From NCBI GenBank assembly GCA_964477485.1, contig CAYZEE010000060.1, positions 1-5,118 on the forward strand: 5,118 nt of DNA, read 5' to 3'. This DNA comes from CAYZEE01 sp964477485 (GTDB lineage: Bacteria; Patescibacteriota; Microgenomatia; Levybacterales; UBA12049). Positions within the stretch are counted from its first letter, which is position 1. Every line of letters starts with the position of its first letter. Below the pieces are notes generated by a model. That model was not told the DNA's origin. It was given only the letters and a program-made list of their open reading frames with translations, and did not search any database. A program made the position numbers and the translations under genes. Shown here one piece after another: positions 1 to 5,118 of the stretch.

Positions 1-55
1 AGTTAAAAAAATCGCGGACGCACTCGATGTCTCGCTTGATAATTTAATGAAATAA
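1..55 (+). CDS. C-terminal end of a probable XRE-type HTH transcriptional regulator (5' truncated by window)
   Basis: Reading from base 2, the frame gives VKKIADALDVSLDNLMK and then TAA at 53-55. The pattern 'IADALDVSLDNL' is the typical last helix of Cro/C1 (XRE) helix-turn-helix domains, in which an L-x-x-I-A-x-A-L-x-V-s-l-d-x-L ending is very common. Only 17 residues are visible, so protein length and DNA-recognition helix are unknown. The stop lies two bases before the methyltransferase ATG, which suggests co-transcription. By position it could be a control-type (C protein) regulator of the downstream restriction-modification-like genes, but that role is inferred from context alone. Family call is moderately sure; function is a guess. 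Confidence 0.65.
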   Translation, partial: VKKIADALDVSLDNLMK

Positions 56-57
56 TT

Positions 58-1071
58 ATGGAAAAGAAAGCATCAAATAAAAACTTACGCAAAGCAAGTA
101 AAGCGAAGAAAGATGAGTTTTACACCCAACTTTCTGATATTGAAAAAGAGATTAGGCATTATAAGAAACATTTCAAAAGTAAAATAGTTTTTTGTAATTG
201 TGATGATCCGCGCGTCAGCAATTTCTTTCATTATTTTTCTTACAATTTTGAACAATTGGGACTCAAAAAACTTATTACGACTTGTTATAAAAATCAAAAT
301 GTTGATCTGTTTAGCCAAAACAATTCTGAAAAAGCAATTTTTTTGGAATACACCGGCGACAAAAATAAAGACAATGTTCCAAATCCCGAAGAAATTGGTA
401 TTAAGCATTTGAAAGGCGATGGCGATTTTCGCAGTAAAGAATGTGTTGATCTGTTGAAAGAATCCGATATTGTGGTAACTAATCCGCCATTTTCATTGTT
501 TAGGGAATATGTTGCTCAATTAGTTGAATACAAGAAAAAGTTTTTGATAATTGGCAATGTAAACGCAATAACTTATAAAGAAATATTCAAACTGATCAAG
601 GAAAATAAATTATGGCTTGGAGCAAGTATACACAGTGGAGATAGAGAGTTTGGTGTCCCAGATGACTATCCACTTACTGCCGCAAGTTTTAGAATTGGTA
701 GCGATGGGAAAAAATATATTCGCGTTAAAGGTGTTCGCTGGTTTACAAATTTAGATTATGAAGAAAGACACGAGGATTTAATTCTTTATAAAAATTACTA
801 TGGCAATGAAAGCGAATATCCTAAATATGATAACTACAACGCCATAAACATTGATGTAACGAAAGATATCCCAATGGATTATGCGGGTGTTATGGGTGTA
901 CCAATAACTTTTTTAGATAAATATAATCCAGAACAATTTGAATTATTGGGTATTATGAATACAGGTGAAGAAAATAAAGGTATAAGACACGAGGGCACTC
1001 CCCATGGTAGACCGCTGGTAAACGGAGTTGAAAAATATCTGCGTATTTTAATAAAAAATAAGAAAATATGA
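58..1071 (+). CDS. EcoRI-family adenine-specific DNA methyltransferase
   Basis: This 337-residue protein should transfer a methyl group from S-adenosylmethionine to N6 of adenine in a specific DNA sequence, and so mark host DNA. It matches the M.EcoRI-like family in several places: DEFYTQ at residues 19-24, the CNCDDP block at 46-51 followed by SNFFHYF, GDFRS at 122-126, the catalytic NPPF motif at 142-145 (bases 481-492) inside SDIVVTNPPFSLF, RWFTNL at 227-232, and MGVPITFLDKYNPEQF at 279-294. Length is close to that of M.EcoRI (about 326 residues), so the gene looks complete. The N-terminus is strongly basic. The ATG at 58 has no clear Shine-Dalgarno, but it sits two bases after the preceding stop and gives the expected family N-terminus. 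No EcoRI-type endonuclease follows; a DUF262-HNH nuclease gene starts three bases later. The gene is visibly AT-richer than those downstream. The recognition sequence cannot be read from the family, and GAATTC is only one possibility. Confidence 0.93.
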   Translation: MEKKASNKNLRKASKAKKDEFYTQLSDIEKEIRHYKKHFKSKIVFCNCDDPRVSNFFHYFSYNFEQLGLKKLITTCYKNQNVDLFSQNNSEKAIFLEYTGDKNKDNVPNPEEIGIKHLKGDGDFRSKECVDLLKESDIVVTNPPFSLFREYVAQLVEYKKKFLIIGNVNAITYKEIFKLIKENKLWLGASIHSGDREFGVPDDYPLTAASFRIGSDGKKYIRVKGVRWFTNLDYEERHEDLILYKNYYGNESEYPKYDNYNAINIDVTKDIPMDYAGVMGVPITFLDKYNPEQFELLGIMNTGEENKGIRHEGTPHGRPLVNGVEKYLRILIKNKKI

Positions 1072-1074
1072 TTT

Positions 1075-2172
1075 ATGAAAATAGAACTTAATAAAATTAC
1101 AGTCCGTGAGTTGTCGGAAGGTTATAAAGATAATGCCGAAGGCGGTGTTGTTGGTTTCGGGGGCAAATTGGACATTCGCCCGCCATATCAAAGAGAATTT
1201 ATTTATAAAGACAAACAACGAGACGCGGTTATTGATACCATTACCAAAGATTTTCCTCTCAATGTGATGTATTGGGCGGTGCGCGAAGACGGCAATTTCG
1301 AAATTATTGACGGACAACAGCGCACTATTTCAGCATGCCAATATGTAAAAGGAGAATTTTCTATAAACGGCTTGGCTTTTCATAATCTTCCGAAAGACAA
1401 GCAGGAGCAAATTCTAAACTATCCGCTCAATATATATTTTTGTTCTGGAACTGATAGCGAAAGATTGGAATGGTTTGAGACGATCAATATAGCAGGCGAA
1501 AAACTTACCGAGCAGGAATTACGCAACGCCGTATATTCCGGCCCGTGGGTTTCTGACGTCAAAAGATATTTCAGCAAAACAGGTTGCCCGGCGTATGGCA
1601 TAGCAAGCGATTATATGTCCGGCTCGCCTATACGGCAGGAATATTTGGAGACGGCCATTGATTGGATTTCTGGTGGAGAAATTAAAGAGTATATGTCAAA
1701 ACATCAGCATGAACCTAACGCAAACGAATTGTGGCTATATTTTCAAAGTGTCATAAATTGGGTAAAAGCAACTTTTCCAAACTATCGCAGAGAAATGAAA
1801 GGGGTTGCCTTTGGGCCTCTCTATAATCAGTTCAAAGATAAGCCGCAAGATTCAAAGAAATTGGAAAAAGAAATAGCAAAATTGATGCAAGATGATGATG
1901 TTACCAAAAAGTCCGGCATTTATCCGTATGTTTTGACGAGGCAAGAAAAATACCTGTCTATTCGTGCCTTTACCGAAAAAATGAAGCGTGAGGCGTATGA
2001 ACGGCAAAACGGAATTTGTCCATTTTGCAAAAAGGAAAAAAAGAAGAAGCAATGGGATATTTCAGAAATGGAAGCCGACCACATCACGCCTTGGCACGAA
2101 GGCGGAAAAACGATTGCTGAAAATTGCCAAATGCTATGCAAGGAACACAATCGAACTAAATCAGGAATATAA
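1075..2172 (+). CDS. DUF262 (DGQQR) domain protein fused to a C-terminal HNH endonuclease
   Basis: This 365-residue two-domain protein is a likely DNA endonuclease. The N-terminal part is a DUF262 domain of the ParB/sulfiredoxin-like fold: RPPYQREF at residues 35-42 and the hallmark IIDGQQR at 77-83 (DGQQR at bases 1309-1323). In GmrS and SspE-type proteins this motif belongs to a nucleotide-hydrolysing site. The C-terminal part is an HNH nuclease: CPFC at 315-318, ADHITPWHEGG at 334-344 with the presumed catalytic His336, Asn350, and LCKEHNRTK at 354-362. Zn ligands are probably C315, C318, C355 and H358, so the second knuckle is CxxH. A lysine-rich linker lies at 319-325. DUF262 proteins are known from modification-dependent (GmrSD) and phosphorothioation-linked (SspE) restriction; here the partner is an adenine methyltransferase. 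The start at 1075 is three bases after the previous stop and lacks a strong ribosome site. All expected HNH residues are present, so it is probably active. The substrate is unknown. Confidence 0.9.
   Translation: MKIELNKITVRELSEGYKDNAEGGVVGFGGKLDIRPPYQREFIYKDKQRDAVIDTITKDFPLNVMYWAVREDGNFEIIDGQQRTISACQYVKGEFSINGLAFHNLPKDKQEQILNYPLNIYFCSGTDSERLEWFETINIAGEKLTEQELRNAVYSGPWVSDVKRYFSKTGCPAYGIASDYMSGSPIRQEYLETAIDWISGGEIKEYMSKHQHEPNANELWLYFQSVINWVKATFPNYRREMKGVAFGPLYNQFKDKPQDSKKLEKEIAKLMQDDDVTKKSGIYPYVLTRQEKYLSIRAFTEKMKREAYERQNGICPFCKKEKKKKQWDISEMEADHITPWHEGGKTIAENCQMLCKEHNRTKSGI
2163..2166 (+). promoter_or_regulatory. Shine-Dalgarno AGGA for the PHP-ATPase gene
   Basis: AGGA lies eight bases before the ATG at 2175 and inside the last codons of the DUF262-HNH gene. 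It supports that start and coupled translation. The two genes upstream have only A-rich leaders without a comparable GG-containing site. Confidence 0.6.
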
Positions 2173-2174
2173 AT

Positions 2175-5018
2175 ATGACAAGTGTTTTTCCAAAGGGATC
2201 AGAGTGGAGAAAATGGGACTTACAAATACACGTCCCAAGAGCAAGGCATGCTGACCAATACGTTCTGCGAGACGGAACTGATGTTTGGGAAAAATTTATT
2301 GAATATATCAAAAATTCAGATGTGGCCGTTTTTGGTATAACGGACTATTTTTCTATTGCCGGATACGAAACGTTTCAGGAAAAAATAAAGTCAATCACGG
2401 AGTTAAAAAATAAAAAGTTTTTCCCATGCGTTGAGCTTCGATTAGATATAAGCGTCAATAGAGATTCTGAACAGTTGCAGTGTCATTTAATTTTTAATGA
2501 TGAGTATGATATCAGCAAAATAAAAGATTTTCTGACTCACCTTCCACTGAAGAATAGAAAGACAAATAATGCGGTTGCTTATTGTATAGACGCAGATATT
2601 ACCGCTTGTGGTGGGTACGATAGAGTGAGCGTAACGAAAGAAGCATTGGAAGAAGCACTAAAGAATTCCTTTGGCCATGACCGTCCATTTCTTGTTGCGG
2701 GCGTAGCGAGCGGGATGGGTAGTAACCGTGCAAACGCAAATGCAAACATCAAAAAAGAGCTATCGGACATTTTTGATAGCTTCTGTGATCTATTCTTCGG
2801 TCATGAAGGAAATAGAAACTATTTTTTGGATGAAGGTAGGTATGAAAATCAAGATACAAAAGCCAAAGCAAAACCAGTAGTTTCTACCTCTGATTGTCAT
2901 ACTTTTGATGATTATGAAAACAAACTTGGCAAGAAATTTACAGTGCAAGATCAAGAAGGCAACGACCTTGATAGGTACGGCTTTAGTTGGATAAAAGCAA
3001 ATACAACATTTGAGGGCCTGAGGCAGATTACTTTTGAGCCCGTTGATCGTGTCGCTTTTGGTTATGAAAAACCGGAACCGAAAAAATCTTATTACCTTAT
3101 TGATAAGGTCAGATTTATTGACAATACCGGACAGGATAATTTTCCGTCAGACGCTATTGAAGTCAATCATAATTTGGCGGCAATAGTTGGTGGAAAATCA
3201 ACAGGAAAATCGTTGTTGCTGTATTACATGGCGAAAACCATTGATGACGAGGAAGTTACGAACAGGTTTGCCGATCATCCCGCCGCTACACAATATAACT
3301 TTGATGATTCTCCAGATTTTAATTTTGAGGTCGCGTGGGCTGATGGAGATAGCACATACCTTAAAACTGTTGAGGAAAGCGATGACGCGGGTGAAAGAAA
3401 GATATTATACATACCGCAAAATTATCTCAATAAGCTGTCAGAGAAAAATGTTAGGAGTAGAGAAACACTAAACAAGTTTGTTAGAGATGTTTTGTTGCAA
3501 GACGAAGGTGTTCGCGAAAATTACGAAAATAACCTCGCGAAGATTAAGGGATTTTCAAAATCAATTCCAACCAGTGTTGCAAATTTATATCAAATCAAAC
3601 AGGAAATTGAGGAAGTGGAAGAAAATATAAAGCAACTTGGCGAGGAAAAAGGAATCAAAAAATATATTACTCAATTACAAAAGGAAGCGGACGGAATAAA
3701 AAGTAAATCAGGGCTTTCAGAGCAAGAAATCAAAGATTACGAAGAACTTTTAAGCAAGGAAAAAGAATTTACGACTGGCATTGCGATTTTGTCCGAAGAC
3801 AAAAAGAGTATTGCATTATTCAAGCAAAATATTTCGCAACAATTCGAGAGCGTGGAAGAATTAAGGGATGAGCAAGCCGCTTATTTGGGTAATGAAGCGG
3901 TCAAAAATGAGTTTGCGAGGGAATTTAGTGGCTTGGGCCAAATGAAAACAAATCTTTTGGCTTCTGTGGATAAAATCACCGCTTCTATTAACACAAAGGT
4001 TGAAGCCAATAAAAAGGAGTTGGACAAAATCAAAAAAGACCTTGTTCCATTTATGGCTAAGGTCAAATTGCAGGACGAATTGAAAAAGAAAAGTGATGCT
4101 GTGAAAGAGGAGCAGAAGAAACTGGACAAGATTGCGCTTGAAAAGAAGGGCCTTGAGTCAAAAAAGAATCTTTACGAGAAAGAAAAGAAATCACTCATTG
4201 AGACATACAAAAATATTTTTGGTGGTTACGACATGGCAAGAAATGAGTTTAAGAAATATGAGAATAAGTTTGAGGATATATCTTTGAATGTTTCAGTTGG
4301 TTTTAACGAACAAAGATTTAATAATGAAGTTATAAATGGATTTTTGAACAAGCCGGACATAAAACGCAATATTAACGGCGTTGCATGGAAAGACGAGTAC
4401 GAATACCAATTTGACCCTATTAACCACCAAACTTTTGTTGCTGATGTTTTTAACGCTGTCGTTGATGGGAAAATAAAAACTACCAAAAGTAAATCGCCAA
4501 AGGACGCTGTGGCGAAAATTTTGGAAGATTATTTTGATTTGGATTTCAAGATTGCCTACAAAAATGACCCGCTAGATAAAATGTCCCCTGGAAAGAAAGG
4601 ACTTGTACTTTTGCGTCTCTTAATCGATTTGAGCAATGAGGAATGGCCTATACTGCTTGACCAGCCAGAAGATGACCTAGATAATAGATCGGTCTATGAC
4701 GACCTTGTTTCATTTGTCAAAGGGAAGAAAAAACAACGACAAATTATCATAGTAACCCACAATCCTAATTTGGTCGTTGGTGCGGACGCTGAACAGGTGA
4801 TCGTAGCAAATCAAGAAGGGCAAGAAAGAGGGCGAGACAATAAAAAGTTCAAATTTGAGTATGTTTCCGGTGCGTTAGAAAACGCTTTTGAGTTGTCGGA
4901 AACAGAGCAAAAAGCTATATTGTTTAGGAAGGGCATACGCCAGCATGTTTGCGAAGTGCTAGAAGGAGGAAAAGAGGCCTTTCAGAAACGAGAGCGAAAA
5001 TATAGCTTTGATTCTTAA
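2175..5018 (+). CDS. PHP-domain/SMC-like ATPase (TrlF-family, Ppl-like architecture)
   Basis: This 947-residue protein joins an N-terminal PHP phosphoesterase domain (about residues 10-245) to an ABC/SMC-type ATPase split by a charged helical insert. PHP landmarks are WDLQIHVP at 14-21, GITDYF at 54-59, E87 in FPCVELRLD, H104, H210 and STSDCH at 237-242. ATPase landmarks are Walker A GGKSTGKS at 339-346 (bases 3189-3212), a degenerate signature KMSPGKK at 802-808, Walker B and D-loop ILLDQPEDDLDN at 826-837, and the switch histidine in IIIVTHNPN at 857-865. Residues from about 440 to 695 are Lys/Glu-rich and probably a coiled coil; this stretch has no cysteine, so there is no Rad50-type zinc hook. 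The domain order is that of TrlF-family ATPases and resembles the PHP-ATPase antiphage protein Ppl, as I recall it. In the first PHP motif the usual HxH reads QIH (Q17). The ATG at 2175 is two bases after the nuclease stop with a good AGGA. Membership of a defence operon is inferred; the PHP substrate (DNA, RNA or nucleotide) is unknown. Confidence 0.88.
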   Translation: MTSVFPKGSEWRKWDLQIHVPRARHADQYVLRDGTDVWEKFIEYIKNSDVAVFGITDYFSIAGYETFQEKIKSITELKNKKFFPCVELRLDISVNRDSEQLQCHLIFNDEYDISKIKDFLTHLPLKNRKTNNAVAYCIDADITACGGYDRVSVTKEALEEALKNSFGHDRPFLVAGVASGMGSNRANANANIKKELSDIFDSFCDLFFGHEGNRNYFLDEGRYENQDTKAKAKPVVSTSDCHTFDDYENKLGKKFTVQDQEGNDLDRYGFSWIKANTTFEGLRQITFEPVDRVAFGYEKPEPKKSYYLIDKVRFIDNTGQDNFPSDAIEVNHNLAAIVGGKSTGKSLLLYYMAKTIDDEEVTNRFADHPAATQYNFDDSPDFNFEVAWADGDSTYLKTVEESDDAGERKILYIPQNYLNKLSEKNVRSRETLNKFVRDVLLQDEGVRENYENNLAKIKGFSKSIPTSVANLYQIKQEIEEVEENIKQLGEEKGIKKYITQLQKEADGIKSKSGLSEQEIKDYEELLSKEKEFTTGIAILSEDKKSIALFKQNISQQFESVEELRDEQAAYLGNEAVKNEFAREFSGLGQMKTNLLASVDKITASINTKVEANKKELDKIKKDLVPFMAKVKLQDELKKKSDAVKEEQKKLDKIALEKKGLESKKNLYEKEKKSLIETYKNIFGGYDMARNEFKKYENKFEDISLNVSVGFNEQRFNNEVINGFLNKPDIKRNINGVAWKDEYEYQFDPINHQTFVADVFNAVVDGKIKTTKSKSPKDAVAKILEDYFDLDFKIAYKNDPLDKMSPGKKGLVLLRLLIDLSNEEWPILLDQPEDDLDNRSVYDDLVSFVKGKKKQRQIIIVTHNPNLVVGADAEQVIVANQEGQERGRDNKKFKFEYVSGALENAFELSETEQKAILFRKGIRQHVCEVLEGGKEAFQKRERKYSFDS

Positions 5019-5044
5019 CCCACCCACCACCATTTGATTTCGTA

Positions 5045-5086
5045 GCCCCGCAAAAAAATTTCAGGGCGAAGCCCAAGCAGGCGGGC
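5045..5086. repeat. Nested inverted repeat around a GCGAAGC mini-hairpin
   Basis: The inner stem is GGGC (5064-5067) and GCCC (5071-5074) closed by a GAA loop. An outer pair, CCCGC (5047-5051) with GCGGG (5081-5085), can enclose it. The core at 5066-5072 is GCGAAGC, known in DNA as an exceptionally stable mini-hairpin. On the + strand no T-run follows, so it is not a standard intrinsic terminator for the operon. On the - strand the inner stem is followed, after TGAAA, by seven T residues (5052-5058), so a weak terminator for a convergent gene outside the window is possible. Confidence 0.4.
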
Positions 5087-5089
5087 AAA

Positions 5090-5114
5090 AAGGAAGGGGG
5101 TTGGGGGGAAGGAA
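5090..5114 (+). repeat. G-rich near-perfect mirror repeat with G-quadruplex potential
   Basis: The arms AAGGAAGGGGG (5090-5100) and GGGGGGAAGGAA (5103-5114) read as mirror images around TT (5101-5102), differing only by one extra G. The four G-runs (2, 5, 6 and 2) could form a two-layer quadruplex. The all-purine arms are the kind of sequence that can adopt intramolecular triplex. It lies about 70 bases after the last stop codon of the operon. A role in transcription termination or as part of a dispersed intergenic repeat is possible but not shown. Confidence 0.45.
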
Positions 5115-5118
5115 TTTT

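Noticed and set aside
85..408. A 107-codon open frame on the - strand opposite the methyltransferase
   Set aside because: Its hydrophobic, Phe/Ile-rich translation is what the antisense of an AT-rich, lysine-rich gene gives. It has no family match that I can see and lies wholly within a clear gene.
1988..2254. An 88-codon open frame on the + strand bridging the nuclease and ATPase genes
   Set aside because: It overlaps the well-supported HNH domain and the start of the PHP domain in another frame, has no recognisable family and no ribosome site of note. It is a shadow of the two real genes.
2663..2668. The only GAATTC site found by eye in the window, inside the ATPase gene
   Set aside because: One site in 5.1 kb is about what chance gives, and the methyltransferase need not share the EcoRI specificity. 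It is no evidence of avoidance or autoregulation.
3881..4486. Two - strand open frames of 82 and 86 codons opposite the coiled-coil and following region of the ATPase
   Set aside because: Their Ser/Leu/Phe-rich translations mirror the Lys/Glu-rich sense strand. They overlap an intact gene and show no domain.
5045..5118. Rho-independent terminator for the operon on the + strand
   Set aside because: The hairpins are not followed by a T-run on the + strand; what follows is G-rich. Only a weak - strand terminator could be argued.
1..5118. CRISPR array, tRNA/rRNA gene or insertion sequence
   Set aside because: No regularly spaced direct repeats, no tRNA-like cloverleaf or rRNA stretches, and no transposase frame or terminal inverted repeats were seen. 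Coding sequence fills nearly the whole window.

Overview
The window is 5.1 kb of AT-rich bacterial DNA, read entirely on the + strand and standard in code (TGA and TAA both act as stops). It holds the last codons of one gene, three complete genes and a short 3' intergenic tail. The sequence does not identify the organism. The low GC and lysine-rich proteins fit many Gram-positive, Bacteroidota or candidate-phylum bacteria, and there is no phage structural, transposase, integrase or RNA gene to narrow it further.

Layout. Bases 1-55 encode the C-terminal 17 residues of what looks like an XRE-type helix-turn-helix regulator. Two bases later begins an EcoRI-family adenine DNA methyltransferase (58-1071). 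Three bases after it comes a fusion of a DUF262 (ParB/sulfiredoxin-like, DGQQR motif) domain with a C-terminal HNH nuclease (1075-2172). Two bases after that comes a 947-residue protein with an N-terminal PHP phosphoesterase domain and a split SMC/ABC-type ATPase, the TrlF/Ppl-like architecture (2175-5018). Gaps of 2, 3 and 2 bases imply one transcript whose promoter lies upstream of the window.

How the genes may work together (inference). The gene set resembles a restriction-modification-like antiphage island. The methyltransferase would mark self DNA, the DUF262-HNH protein would be the DNA-cutting enzyme, and the PHP-ATPase would be a DNA sensor, motor or second effector. The small regulator would time expression, as control proteins do in type II systems. 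No EcoRI-type restriction enzyme is present, so the nuclease role would fall to the DUF262-HNH protein, the PHP-ATPase, or both. I do not recognise this exact trio as a named system.

Points that stand out are a His-to-Gln change in the first PHP metal motif of the ATPase, a marked GC difference between the methyltransferase gene and the genes after it, and an unusual 3' tail. The tail combines a GCGAAGC mini-hairpin with a G-rich near-perfect mirror repeat.
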